Shown in pieces: positions 1-8,738 of a stretch of 64,000 bases of DNA. The notes beneath the pieces are model-generated. The model had not been told where the DNA came from and did not search any database. It saw nothing but the letters and a program-made list of their open reading frames with translations. Numbering within the stretch: position 1 is the stretch's first letter; each line of letters begins with the position of its first letter. A program made the position numbers and the translations under genes. This DNA is from Kitasatospora herbaricolor (GTDB lineage Bacteria; Actinomycetota; Actinomycetes; Streptomycetales; Streptomycetaceae): positions 186,001-250,000 of the forward strand of contig NZ_JAUSVA010000002.1 of NCBI RefSeq assembly GCF_030813695.1, in the 5' to 3' direction.

Positions 1-2
1 CG

Positions 3-2528
3 CCCGTTCCGATCCGCCCGCTGCGCGCCGCCACGGCCGCCGCACTCACCGCCGCACTCCTCCTGCTCGGCCTGGGGAACACCGCCCCCGGCGCCGCCGC
101 CGCGACCACGGACGGCACGCCCGCCGCCGGCGCCGCGTCCACGCTGGTCAAGAGCGTCCAGAACGTCACCCACCCCGGGGCGGTCCCGGTCGACCACGGC
201 GACACCGTCAACTGGACCATCGGCTACCAGAACGCGGCACCCGGCGACGCCGCCGCTCCCGCCACCGTCACCGACCCGGTCACCGGCGCCGGGAGCGCCC
301 AGACCTACCAGCCCGGCTCCCTGCGCGTCCCGCCCGGCTGGACGCCCTCCTGGTCCGCCGACGGCACCGACTGGACGACGACCGACCCGGGCGCGGCCAC
401 CGTCGCAGTCCGTGCCCAGAACCCCGCCGCGCGCAGCGGCGGCACCGCCCTCTCCGCGCCGCTGCTCGCCCCCGTCCGGCCGACGGCGCAGTCCACCGGC
501 GGCGACGGATTCACGCCGATCCTCCACCGGACGGCCTCCGGGGAGGTCGAGTCGTGGAACATCTACCACCACGCCGGCCCCACCGCCCGGCAGGTCGTCT
601 GCAGCAGCCTGTCGACCGGCCTGCCGTGCACCGGCGGCCCGTGGCCGCGCCCGCTGAACACCGCCGTGGGCCCGCTCGGCACGGGCAACACCGGCGACAT
701 CGGCAGCCCCCTGACACCGCAGTACGTGCTCGACCCCGAGCGACCCGGCCTGGTGTACTACCCGGCCGTCACCGCGGGCGCCGTCGGCGTGGGATGCCTG
801 GACCTCGACGCCCGGGCCAACTGCGGCTTCGTCGCCCTGCAGAGCACCGGCGGCACGCCCAGCAGCGCCAACAGCCTGGCCGGCCTGGTCGCCGCCGGCG
901 GCAGCCTCTACGGCGTCGCCACCACCGGGCAGGTCCTCTGCCTCTCGCTCGCCCACCGCACCCCGTGCGCCGGGCAACCGTACGCGCCGGTCGTCGCCCC
1001 CAACCACGACCTGCCCAGCACGCCCACGGCCCTCTACCTCGGCGCGCTGACCGTCGTCGGGGACAGGATCTTCGCGTCCTCCTCCCCGCAGAGCGGCGGC
1101 TCCACGGCCTCCGGCCCGCCCGTACTGGGCTGCTTCGACACCACCACCCGGGCCGTCTGTGCGGGCTGGGACTCCGCGCACCCGGCCGGCCCCAACGCCG
1201 GCTACTACACCTACAACGCCTACACCGCCTACGACACCGCCGGCCGGCCCGACGGCGTCTGCACCACCACCGTCGGCGGCTCGGCCCTGCTGACCACCTG
1301 CTACGGCCTCGACGGCTCGCCGCGCACCGCGCCGGCCACGCTGTCGACGCTGGGCGGCGGCGTGCTGACCTTCAACCCCGAGACGGTCGGCTCGGACGGC
1401 GTGACCCGCAGCTGGTTCCCGGTCTGGGGCGGCGGCGTGCCGGGCGCGACCGTCTGCCACGACTGGACGCACGACGCGCCGTGCGCCGGCTTCCCGACCC
1501 CCGCGCTCCACCCCGGCGTCAACGGCGGCAACACCCGTGACTACGGCTACGCCTACGACGCCACCACCCGCTGCCTGATCGGTCTGGGCGACGCCGGCGT
1601 CCTGTTCTCCCTCGACCCCGCCAACGGCACCTCCCCCTGCGTGCACAGCGGCGCGGCCGTCACGCTCAGGCCCGCCGACTTCTACTGCGACGGCGGCCCC
1701 GGCCACGTACAGGCGTACACCCGGGCCCGGCTGACCGACATCGACCTCTCCCATGTCGACCTGGCGGCCTCCCGCGTGATCGTCGGCGACCCGGACGGCA
1801 CCGTCGTGGCGACCCCGGCCCTCACCGGGTCCGGCACGGTCGACCTGTCCGACATCCCGGTGGCGGCGCACCCCGCGATCACCGTCACCGTGCAACTGGT
1901 GCTGACCGCGGCCGGCGACTTCACCGCCGACAACCACCCGGCCCTGGTGGTCGAGTACCAGGGCGACGCGCCACAGATCTGCTTCCGCACCACGGTCACG
2001 CCCGACTGCGCGACCACGGCCCTGTCCAACACCGCGAGCGGCACCGACGCGACCGGGTCCCTCACCTCCAACACGGTCACCACCGCCGTCGCGCCCGGCC
2101 CCGGCTGCCGGCCGCAGGTGAGCGTCCAGAAGGAGATCTGCGCGTCCGGCCACCCGCGCGACTGCGGGCCGGACGGCCCGGGCCCCTGGGTCAAGAGCAG
2201 CCCGGTGGGCCTGCTGAGCCTGCTCGGCACCGCCTACTGGCGGATCACCGTGACCAACGCGGGGCCGGTGGACGCCGTGTCGGTGACCGTCAACGACGCC
2301 GTGACCCCGGGGTGCCGAACGGCCGCCGGCACCTTCACCCTGGCCGCCGGGAGCAGCCGGCGGATCCACTGCGACTCCTTCCTGCTGGCGCTGCCGCTGA
2401 AGAACACCGCGAGTGCGAGCTTCGTCCCCGCGAACTCGCCCGCCGGCACCGCCCCGACCACGACCGCACCGTCCTCCGCGGTGGCCTGCTCCCTGCTCTG
2501 CATCCTGGCGGCGCCCGGCCGCGAGTGA
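3..2528 (+). CDS. Secreted DUF11-like extracellular protein, 5' end outside window
   Basis: The reading frame is open from base 3, so the true start lies upstream of the window and the first internal ATG (666) is not the start. The visible N-terminus is a hydrophobic, Ala/Leu-rich signal-peptide core ending near Ala-Ala-Ala-Ala. The first mature segment (KSVQNVTHPG, then DTVNWTIGYQN) reads like a DUF11/prealbumin-like fold. A long Cys-containing middle follows with repeated loops of the form GCFDTTTRAVC and VCHDWTHDAPCAG, possibly propeller-like. A second DUF11-like domain closes the protein (ITVTNAGPVDAVSVTVND). No LPXTG motif or C-terminal membrane helix is seen, so it is probably released or loosely wall-bound. 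Function is unknown; a surface or matrix role is inferred. Confidence 0.8.
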   Translation, partial: PVPIRPLRAATAAALTAALLLLGLGNTAPGAAAATTDGTPAAGAASTLVKSVQNVTHPGAVPVDHGDTVNWTIGYQNAAPGDAAAPATVTDPVTGAGSAQTYQPGSLRVPPGWTPSWSADGTDWTTTDPGAATVAVRAQNPAARSGGTALSAPLLAPVRPTAQSTGGDGFTPILHRTASGEVESWNIYHHAGPTARQVVCSSLSTGLPCTGGPWPRPLNTAVGPLGTGNTGDIGSPLTPQYVLDPERPGLVYYPAVTAGAVGVGCLDLDARANCGFVALQSTGGTPSSANSLAGLVAAGGSLYGVATTGQVLCLSLAHRTPCAGQPYAPVVAPNHDLPSTPTALYLGALTVVGDRIFASSSPQSGGSTASGPPVLGCFDTTTRAVCAGWDSAHPAGPNAGYYTYNAYTAYDTAGRPDGVCTTTVGGSALLTTCYGLDGSPRTAPATLSTLGGGVLTFNPETVGSDGVTRSWFPVWGGGVPGATVCHDWTHDAPCAGFPTPALHPGVNGGNTRDYGYAYDATTRCLIGLGDAGVLFSLDPANGTSPCVHSGAAVTLRPADFYCDGGPGHVQAYTRARLTDIDLSHVDLAASRVIVGDPDGTVVATPALTGSGTVDLSDIPVAAHPAITVTVQLVLTAAGDFTADNHPALVVEYQGDAPQICFRTTVTPDCATTALSNTASGTDATGSLTSNTVTTAVAPGPGCRPQVSVQKEICASGHPRDCGPDGPGPWVKSSPVGLLSLLGTAYWRITVTNAGPVDAVSVTVNDAVTPGCRTAAGTFTLAAGSSRRIHCDSFLLALPLKNTASASFVPANSPAGTAPTTTAPSSAVACSLLCILAAPGRE

Positions 2529-2532
2529 TCCG

Positions 2533-2569
2533 GACCGGCCCCCGGGGATGACCTCCCCGGGGGCCGGTC
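2533..2569. terminator. Perfect 15-bp stem, bidirectional terminator
   Basis: Left arm 2533-2547 and right arm 2555-2569 are exact reverse complements around a 7-base loop. It sits five bases after the stop of the secreted-protein gene and between convergent genes, as expected for a GC-rich actinomycete terminator without a clear U-tract. Confidence 0.75.
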
Positions 2570-2582
2570 GCGGTCCCCCGCG

Positions 2583-2627
2583 AGGGGCCGGTGGCCCGGA
2601 CCGTCGAGATCCGGGCCACCGGCCCCT
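2583..2627. terminator. Perfect 18-bp stem, second bidirectional terminator
   Basis: Arms 2583-2600 and 2610-2627 are exact reverse complements with a 9-base loop. Together with the stem at 2533-2569 it makes a tandem terminator between the convergent genes ending at 2528 and 2670. Confidence 0.75.
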
Positions 2628-2669
2628 TCCGGCTGAGCCGCACCTCGGCCCGGCCGGCCCAGGCCTGTC

Positions 2670-3872
2670 CTAAGGAGCCGACCGCTGCGCGCGGGCCAGC
2701 GACTCCCGGCTCAGCCCGCGGTGGCTGACGTACCCGGACAGCGCGAGGGTGAGATCGAGTTCGGCCAGCAGGCAGCGCAGGACGTGGTCGACGCCCTCCT
2801 GTCCGGCCAGGGCCAGGCCGTAGAGCACCGGGCGGCCGAGCAGGACGGCCCGGGCGCCGAGGGCCAGGGCCTTGACCGTGTCGGCGCCGTTGCGCACACC
2901 CGAGTCGAAGAGCACGGCGATCCGGTCGCCGACCGCGTCCGCGACGGCCGGGAGGGCGTCCAGCGCGCCGATCGCGCCGTCCACCTGCCGCCCGCCGTGG
3001 TTGGACACCACCACGCCGTCCATCCCGTGGTCGGCGGCGAGCCGGGCGTCCTCGACGGCGTTGATGCCCTTGAGCAGGATCGGCCCGTCCCAGTGCTCCC
3101 GGAGGAAGGGCAGGTCGGCCCAGCTCAGGCCGGGGTTGGGGAACATCTTCGCCCAGTGCAGCGCGGCGGCCCCCGGGTCCTCCTCGACCGGCTTGTCGAG
3201 CTTGGCGAGGAACGCCGGGTCGGTGAGGTAGTTGGCGATGCCGACGTTGCGCAGGAAGGGCAGGAACCCGCGGTTCAGGTCGGCGGGCCGCCAGCCGAGC
3301 ATGGGCGTGTCGAGGGTGAGCACCAGGGTCGAGAAACCGGTGACCTTGGCGCGCTCCAGGAAGCTCAGGCAGACGTCGCGGTCGGTCGGCCAGTAGAGCT
3401 GGTACCAGCGCGGGGCGTCCCCGCCGGCCTCGGCGATCTGCTCGAAGGAGTGCGCGGCCTGGGTGGAGTGGATGTAGGGCACGCCCAGCGCGGCCGCCGC
3501 GCGGACGGTCGCCCGCTCGCCGTCGGGGTGGGCCAGGGTCTGCACCCCCATCGGGGCGATCAGCAGCGGCGCCGGCATCGAGGTGCCGAGGACTTCGCAG
3601 GTCAAGTCGCGCTGCGCGCCGCTGCGGAGCATCCGCGGCACGATCCGCCAGCGGTCGAAGGCCTCCCGGTTGGCCCGCGCGGTGGCCCCGCTGCCCGCGC
3701 TCGGCACCACGTAGCCGAGCGCCTCCGGCGCGAGGGCGGCGCGGGCCTGGTCCTCCAGGGCGGCCAGGTCGGTCGTCAGGTCCGGGGTCCGGTCGGCGAA
3801 CATGCCGTTCAGGTAGATGCCCAGCTGGTGGTCGCCGTAGTTTCCGGGCGGGTGCGGCGCTTCCTGCGTCAA
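2670..3872 (-). CDS. FMN-dependent alpha-hydroxy-acid oxidase, lactate 2-monooxygenase-like
   Basis: This is an FMN-binding TIM-barrel enzyme expected to oxidise L-lactate or a related 2-hydroxy acid in the cytoplasm. Lactate 2-monooxygenase releases acetate and CO2; simple oxidases make the keto acid. Visible marks are APLLIAPMGVQTLAHPDG, the YQLYWPTDRDV segment and the catalytic region VVSNHGGRQVDG with the proton-abstracting His and substrate-binding Arg. LLGRPVLYGLALAG ends the flavin-binding part. I chose the TTG at 3872 because GGGAG lies six bases upstream and the resulting 400-residue length matches the family; an in-frame start at 3950 would add a low-complexity leader. Substrate is not fixed by sequence. 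Confidence 0.85.
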   Translation of the reverse strand: MTQEAPHPPGNYGDHQLGIYLNGMFADRTPDLTTDLAALEDQARAALAPEALGYVVPSAGSGATARANREAFDRWRIVPRMLRSGAQRDLTCEVLGTSMPAPLLIAPMGVQTLAHPDGERATVRAAAALGVPYIHSTQAAHSFEQIAEAGGDAPRWYQLYWPTDRDVCLSFLERAKVTGFSTLVLTLDTPMLGWRPADLNRGFLPFLRNVGIANYLTDPAFLAKLDKPVEEDPGAAALHWAKMFPNPGLSWADLPFLREHWDGPILLKGINAVEDARLAADHGMDGVVVSNHGGRQVDGAIGALDALPAVADAVGDRIAVLFDSGVRNGADTVKALALGARAVLLGRPVLYGLALAGQEGVDHVLRCLLAELDLTLALSGYVSHRGLSRESLARAQRSAP

Positions 3873-4107
3873 GGCTGTCTCCCGAGGCGAGTTGGCACGG
3901 CTGGTGTCCCGTGCGAGAGGTAGCCTGCAAGCGCCCACCCGGCCCGTCAAGGACCGGCGGCCGCGCCGGGCGGATCACCCGCGGCCGGCCGGATGCCCGG
4001 CGGCCGGAGCGGCGCCCCGGCCGCTGGTTCCGCTCCCCCGTCCGGGGCCGGGCGGCTGCGAGTACGGTGGGTGGGAGCGCTGCACTCGGCTAGGGAGGTG
4101 CGCGGCC

Positions 4108-4656
4108 GTGCCGACGATGACCTGTGAGGGCTGCGGGCGGCAGGTGCCGTGGAACCCGTTCGCCTGCTGCGGCTGGACGTGTTTCACCAGGCCCCGTGAT
4201 CCGGACGAGGAGATGACCGAGGTGGCGGCGGCCGCGCCGGCGGCGTTGGCGTACTTCTTCCGGCTGCGGCGCGGTTACCGGGTGCACGGCGGCCCGCTGC
4301 CCGCTGCCTGGGCCGCCCGGTCCGGGGGCTCGTCGGCCGCCGCGCCGGCCGGGCCGGCACCGGGGAACGCCGCACCGGCTGAGGATTCCGGGGGCAAGGA
4401 CGCGCGGGACAGGGACGCGCGGGCTTCCGCCGCCGGGCCGCGGGCCCCGTTCCGTCCGTCCTGGGCCGGAGCCGGGGTCGGGACCGGCACCGGGGGCGGC
4501 CGGGTGGAACCGCTGGCCATGGTGTGGCTGAGCCGCACCGGTGGGCGGGCGGAGGCGGCCCCGGCCGGTCCGGCGGCCGTGGTGCGGGCCGCCGTCTCGG
4601 AATGCCGCCGGCGGTGGGGACGGTCCCTCCGGCACCGGCCGGGGACCGGGGCCTGA
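4108..4656 (+). CDS. Small Cys-rich N-terminal protein with low-complexity tail
   Basis: I do not recognise this 182-residue protein. A GTG start at 4108 has GGGAGG nine bases upstream. The first 25 residues carry five cysteines (CEGCGR, then ACCGWTC), which suggests a small zinc- or metal-binding knuckle. Residues from about 55 to the end are Ala/Gly/Pro-rich with little predicted structure. The gene stands alone, convergent with the ArsR/roadblock pair. The N-terminal part seems a credible coding region; the extent of the tail is less certain. Confidence 0.5.
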   Translation: MPTMTCEGCGRQVPWNPFACCGWTCFTRPRDPDEEMTEVAAAAPAALAYFFRLRRGYRVHGGPLPAAWAARSGGSSAAAPAGPAPGNAAPAEDSGGKDARDRDARASAAGPRAPFRPSWAGAGVGTGTGGGRVEPLAMVWLSRTGGRAEAAPAGPAAVVRAAVSECRRRWGRSLRHRPGTGA

Positions 4657-4999
4657 GCCCGCACACCGGCGGACCTTCCGGGCCGACCTGCCCCAACCGG
4701 CCTGCCCGAGCCGGCCGGACTCGCGCCGGAAGTGATCACGGATGTCGCGGGACCCCGGTACCCGCCCGTTCCGCCGGCTCGAAGGCACCACCGTGCGTGG
4801 CATGTCCTCGGCCCGCAGCGCGTGCGTGCGATCACGACGGGACGACTCGGGGATCTTCGACCGGTGCTCCGACGGCGGCCGGTGCCGCCCGCGCCGATCG
4901 CGGTGCGCCCCGGTGGCGACCCCGACCGGCGGGCCGCCACCGGGCCGGCGACGTCGGGGCGTGCGGGCCGCTGGCCCTGCCACCGTCGGCCCGCGGCGG
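4657..4999. other. Intergenic region, nothing recognised
   Basis: A gap of 343 bases between convergent genes. Open frames here look like shadows. I saw no strong perfect hairpin or repeat. Confidence 0.4.
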
Positions 5000-5530
5000 T
5001 CAGTCGCGGCCGGCCGCCGCCTCGGCGAGGATGCCCGGGTCCACGTCGAGAAGCTCCGGACGTCCGGCGTCCGCGCCGGCAGGACAACCGTCGGCGGCGT
5101 CGACCCCGTCCACGGCGTCCGCCCCCGAACCGGCGACCGAGCCGGCGGCGGCACCGGCGTGCGGACCGGCCGGGACGTCCGCCGCGAGGTCGCCGGGGAC
5201 CTCTTCCTCACGCAGCTGCTCCAGCACGCCCTCACGATCGGAGAGCAGGACGGTCAGGATCCGCCGGGCGGAGCGCAGGAAGTCGGCGACGTCCCCGCCG
5301 GCCAGGGCGTAGAGCACCACCGTCCCCTCGCGGTGGGAGACGACTATGCCCGAGCGCCGCAGGACGGCCAGCTGCTGGGAGAGGTTGGAGGGCTCGACCC
5401 CGATGTCGGCCAGCAGCGCCCGCACCGGGAGCGGACCGCCCTGGAGCAGCTCCAGCACGCGGATCCGCACCGGGTGGCCGAGCATCCGGAAGAAGTCGGC
5501 CTTGACCTGGTAGAGCGGGGGCTGCGGCAT
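5000..5530 (-). CDS. ArsR-family winged-helix transcriptional regulator
   Basis: Residues 1-95 form a typical ArsR winged helix: FFRMLGHPVRIRVLELL is the first helix pair, VEPSNLSQQLAVLRRSGIV the recognition helix, and HREGTVVLYAL the wing. No conserved metal-binding Cys pair is seen next to the recognition helix, so the signal is probably not arsenic or another soft metal. After residue 125 the sequence is an acidic Ala/Gly/Asp-rich tail, unusual for the family. The start codon shares one base (TGATG) with the stop of the upstream roadblock gene, so the two are translationally coupled and probably work together. Confidence 0.8.
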   Translation of the reverse strand: MPQPPLYQVKADFFRMLGHPVRIRVLELLQGGPLPVRALLADIGVEPSNLSQQLAVLRRSGIVVSHREGTVVLYALAGGDVADFLRSARRILTVLLSDREGVLEQLREEEVPGDLAADVPAGPHAGAAAGSVAGSGADAVDGVDAADGCPAGADAGRPELLDVDPGILAEAAAGRD

Positions 5531-5901
5531 CAGACCTCCAGCTCGCTCTCCACCAGCTGCAGCCGGCGACGGGCCATCGCGAGGTTCGCGCGGTTGCGGT
5601 CGAGCGCCAGGTAGAGGAACAGCCCGCTGCCGTTGCGGGAGGTCAGCGGCCGGATCAGGTGGTACTGGTTGGTGAGCGTCACCAGGATGTCCTCGATGGA
5701 GTCCTTCAGCCCCAGCATCTCCATCGTGCGGGCCTTCGCGCGGACCAGGTCGGTGTTCCCCGCGGCGGCGACGGCCAGGTCGAAGTCACGGTCGCCGCCC
5801 AGGGTGCCGAGGGCCATGCCGCTGCCCACGTCCACGAGGGCGACGCCGATCGCGCCCTCGATCATCATCGCTTCCTTCAACGCCACGTCTGTGTGTGCCA
5901 T
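5530..5901 (-). CDS. Roadblock/LC7-like small protein
   Basis: A 123-residue protein whose pattern of mixed strands and helices (EGAIGVALVDVGSGMALGTL, then NTDLVRAKARTMEML) resembles the roadblock/longin fold found in Streptomyces small-GTPase conservons and in stand-alone regulators. The fold usually makes dimers and acts as an interaction platform. It is the first gene of a two-gene operon with an ArsR-family regulator. An inverted repeat lies about 40 bases upstream and may be the operator. Function is inferred from fold resemblance only. Confidence 0.6.
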   Translation of the reverse strand: MAHTDVALKEAMMIEGAIGVALVDVGSGMALGTLGGDRDFDLAVAAAGNTDLVRAKARTMEMLGLKDSIEDILVTLTNQYHLIRPLTSRNGSGLFLYLALDRNRANLAMARRRLQLVESELEV

Positions 5902-5940
5902 GACCGCAACGCTAGTCCTTGAACTGACTGTGCATCATGT

Positions 5941-5962
5941 GAATTGCAAAAGTCCGCAATTC
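5941..5962. promoter_or_regulatory. Perfect inverted repeat upstream of roadblock/ArsR operon
   Basis: GAATTGC (5941-5947) and GCAATTC (5956-5962) are exact inverted arms around 8 bases. This AT-rich island in GC-rich DNA lies in the promoter zone of the minus-strand ArsR operon, a natural place for an ArsR-type autoregulatory operator. Confidence 0.5.
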
Positions 5963-6057
5963 GTGGATCCGGTGCGGTACCTTGCCCGGACGGGACCAGG
6001 GCAGCACTGATGAGCCGTCAGCGAACAACGGCATGACGCCCGGCCGGCCGGCGCAGG

Positions 6058-6738
6058 ATGACGGGCATGGACGTGATCGACGTACTCCCCGACCTGCGCA
6101 TGCTGCGCTTCCCGGTGGGCGCCGCCTACCTCTGGCGGGACGGCCGGGAACTCACCCTGGTGGACACCGGGACGGCGGACCGCGCGGCGGAGATCGAGAA
6201 GCTGCTGGACCTCCCGCTACGGCGGATCGTCCTCACCCACTGGCACGAGGACCACACCGGCTCGGCCGCCGAACTGGCCGCCCGGCACGGGGCGCAGGTG
6301 GTGGCGCACCGCCTGGAGGCCCCCGTCGTCCGGGGCCGTACGGCGGGGGCGCCGCCGGTGCTGGAGGAGTTCGAGATCCCGATCCGGGCGGCGCTGCCGC
6401 CGCTGCCGCCGGCTCCGCCGTGCCGGGTGGACCAGGAGGTGGAGGCGGGCGACGTGCTGGACTTCGGCGGCGGGGCCGTGGTGGTGGCGGCGCCCGGACA
6501 CACGGACGGGTCGATCGCGCTCCATCTGCCCGGCCCCCGGCTGCTGTTCACCGGCGACGCGGTCGCCAACGTCGGACGGACCATGCTGGGCGTCTTCAAC
6601 ACCGACCGGGCCCGGGCCGTCGAGTCACTGCACCGGCTCGCGGAGCTGAAGGTCGAAACGGCGGTCTTCGGACACGGCGATCCGGTCGTCACCGGCGCGG
6701 CGGCCGCCCTCCGCGCCGCCGCCGCGGCCACCCGGTGA
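6058..6738 (+). CDS. MBL-fold metallo-hydrolase
   Basis: A 226-residue metallo-beta-lactamase-fold protein. The metal motif is THWHEDHTG, followed by the later ligands in APGHTDGS, FTGDAVAN and the terminal FGHGDPV. The architecture matches the broad glyoxalase II-like hydrolase group rather than true beta-lactamases, and no signal peptide is present, so it acts in the cytoplasm. A second in-frame ATG nine bases in (6067) is an equally good start. It is a monocistronic plus-strand gene after the divergent roadblock/ArsR operon. The substrate cannot be told from sequence. Confidence 0.85.
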   Translation: MTGMDVIDVLPDLRMLRFPVGAAYLWRDGRELTLVDTGTADRAAEIEKLLDLPLRRIVLTHWHEDHTGSAAELAARHGAQVVAHRLEAPVVRGRTAGAPPVLEEFEIPIRAALPPLPPAPPCRVDQEVEAGDVLDFGGGAVVVAAPGHTDGSIALHLPGPRLLFTGDAVANVGRTMLGVFNTDRARAVESLHRLAELKVETAVFGHGDPVVTGAAAALRAAAAATR

Positions 6739-6901
6739 CGGCGGCCGGCCGGCCCTCGCCCCACCACTCACCCCGTCCCTCGCCCTCGCCGCCCGGCCGG
6801 TGCCCGCCGGCCTGACGCGGATTCGATCACCCGCGGGCCGGCCTCGCGCGGCCGGACGCTAGGGTGCTCCGGGGCCGGGGTCGAGCAGGGGGAGGCACGG
6901 G

Positions 6902-8413
6902 GTGCTGACGTACACGGAGTTGAGCGGGCCGGAGCAGCGGGTGTGGGACGGCTTCGCCGCCGGCACCCTGGTGGACCTGCGCAGCGGATCCGCCGGGCCG
7001 GACGACCCGCGGGCCGGTGCCGGCTGGGGCGAGGAGCGCACCGTACGGGCCGAGGTGCTCAGGGCGCTGCTGCTCGGCGGTTCGACCGGGCGGCTGCGGC
7101 TGGCCGGGGCACTGATCACCGGGGCGCTCGACCTCGCCGACGGCAGCGTCGGATGCACCGTCACCCTGGAGGGCTGCCGGATCGAGCAGCCCGTGGTGCT
7201 GCGCGGCGCCTCGATGCGCTCCACCGGCTTCATCGGCTGCTGGATACCGGGCCTGGACGGCTGGCTGCTGCAGGTCGAGGGCAACCTCTTCTTCCAGGAC
7301 TCCACGATCGAAGGCCGGTTGACCCTGACCCGCGCCCACATCACCGGCGAGCTGCGACTCAGCGGCGTCCGCCTCACCGCCCGTGAACTGCTCGGTGTCG
7401 AGGCCGCGGACGGCGCGGCGCACGCCGCCGGCACCTGGGCGCTCTGGGCCGGCGGGCTGGTCCTGGACGGCGGCTGCTTCGCCCGCCACGGCTTCACCGC
7501 ACGCGGCGGACTGCGGCTGGTCGGGGCCCAGTTCAACGGCGGGCTGTTCATGGAGCACGCCACCATCGACAACCCGGGCGCGGACGCGATCAGCGGCGAG
7601 GACCTCAGTGCCTCCACGATGCTGCTCAGCGACGGATTCACCGCGAACGGCGCGATCCGGCTGCCCGGGGCGAGCGTCCGCAGCCGGCTCTCCCTGGACG
7701 GCGCCCGGCTCACCGGCGGGCCGGTCTCCCTCGATGCCACCCGGCTGCGCGTCGGCGATCTCCAACTCACCACCGCCACACGGCCTGTGGGCGCCGTGGA
7801 CCTGCGCGAGGCGCAGGCCGCCGTGCTGCACGACAACGAGCACAGCTGGCCCGCCGACACCCGTCTCGACGGGTTCGTCTACGGCTCCCTCCAGCTGCCA
7901 CCCGACGGCCCCGGCGCGGACGGCGTGGCCGCCCGCCTCGCCTGGCTCGACGCCCTGGCGGGCTACGCGCCCCAGCCGTACGAGCAGCTCGCCTCCTGGT
8001 ACCGGAAGATCGGCCATGACGACGACGCCCGCCGGGTGCTGCTCGCCAAGCAGCGCCGGCGCCGTCGCACCCTGACCCCGCTGGGCCGGGCGTGGGGACT
8101 CCTGCTGGACGTCACCGTCGGCTACGGGTACCGCCCCTGGCAGGCGGGCCTGTGGCTGCTCGGCCTGGTGGCGGTGGGCACGGCGGTGTTCGGGCGCGGC
8201 ACCGCCTCCCCGGTCCAGCCCGGCCAGGGCGCGCCCTTCAACCCGTTCGTCTACACCCTGGACCTGCTGGTCCCGATCGGCGGGTTCGGCCAGCGCACCG
8301 CCTGGTACTGGACCGGCTACCACCAGTGGCTCGGCTACGGCCTGATCGCCGCCGGCTGGCTGCTCACCACCGCCGTCCTGGCGGGCATCACCCGCTCGCT
8401 CAACCGGGCCTGA
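6902..8413 (+). CDS. Membrane-anchored beta-helix (pentapeptide-like) protein
   Basis: A 503-residue protein starting at a GTG with GGGGAGG just upstream. From about residue 60 to 320 it has regularly spaced strands in the style of LRLAGALITGALDLADGSV, RLTLTRAHITGELRLSGV and SRLSLDGARLTGGPVSLDA, typical of right-handed beta-helix or pentapeptide-like repeats. Residues 345-395 form a charged helical segment (YRKIGHDDDARRVLLAKQ). The C-terminus has two hydrophobic helices around residues 415-435 and 475-495 that should anchor it in the membrane. This architecture is common in Streptomyces, where it is annotated only as membrane or oxidoreductase-like protein; no enzymatic motif is seen here. 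Confidence 0.7.
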   Translation: MLTYTELSGPEQRVWDGFAAGTLVDLRSGSAGPDDPRAGAGWGEERTVRAEVLRALLLGGSTGRLRLAGALITGALDLADGSVGCTVTLEGCRIEQPVVLRGASMRSTGFIGCWIPGLDGWLLQVEGNLFFQDSTIEGRLTLTRAHITGELRLSGVRLTARELLGVEAADGAAHAAGTWALWAGGLVLDGGCFARHGFTARGGLRLVGAQFNGGLFMEHATIDNPGADAISGEDLSASTMLLSDGFTANGAIRLPGASVRSRLSLDGARLTGGPVSLDATRLRVGDLQLTTATRPVGAVDLREAQAAVLHDNEHSWPADTRLDGFVYGSLQLPPDGPGADGVAARLAWLDALAGYAPQPYEQLASWYRKIGHDDDARRVLLAKQRRRRRTLTPLGRAWGLLLDVTVGYGYRPWQAGLWLLGLVAVGTAVFGRGTASPVQPGQGAPFNPFVYTLDLLVPIGGFGQRTAWYWTGYHQWLGYGLIAAGWLLTTAVLAGITRSLNRA

Positions 8414-8738
8414 CCGGGCGCGGCGCAGGCGTCGGGACGGACGCGCGGCGACGGGGCGGCCCCCTGGCCCGCCCCGCGCGCCACCGCACGCGCTGCCTCG
8501 GACGGTTCCCCGGACGATTCCTGGGGCCGTCCCGCCGACCTGGCCGTTCAGCGCTCCCGGCGGCCACGCGTCGCGGCCGGCCGCGGCGGCCCCCGGCGGC
8601 CCCCGGGTCAGGACCCGGGCAACGCCGCGATCGTGGCCGCTGTTGTTGAGACGTTAAGCAACCGTTGGTGCCGAAAGTTAGTTTACGGTCCGTCGGTAGA
8701 AATCCGCTGCGCGATATCCATGGGGGTTGATCATCGCG
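8414..8738. other. Intergenic region with terminator-like hairpin and probable SARP-gene promoter
   Basis: An 8-bp perfect stem with 2-base loop (8602-8619) could end the upstream gene. From about 8640 to 8705 the sequence becomes clearly richer in A/T than its surroundings, which marks the likely promoter of the regulator starting at 8739. No conserved -35/-10 pair could be assigned with confidence. Confidence 0.5.

Noticed and set aside
554..1540. Long plus-strand frame rich in Arg, Pro and Gly
   Set aside because: It is a shadow of the secreted-protein gene read in another frame; composition is typical of out-of-frame GC-rich DNA and no domain appears.
2335..3978. 547-codon minus-strand frame over the lactate-oxidase region
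   Set aside because: It lies in a different frame from the gene with the NHGGRQ motif and has only Arg/Pro/Ala-rich sequence.
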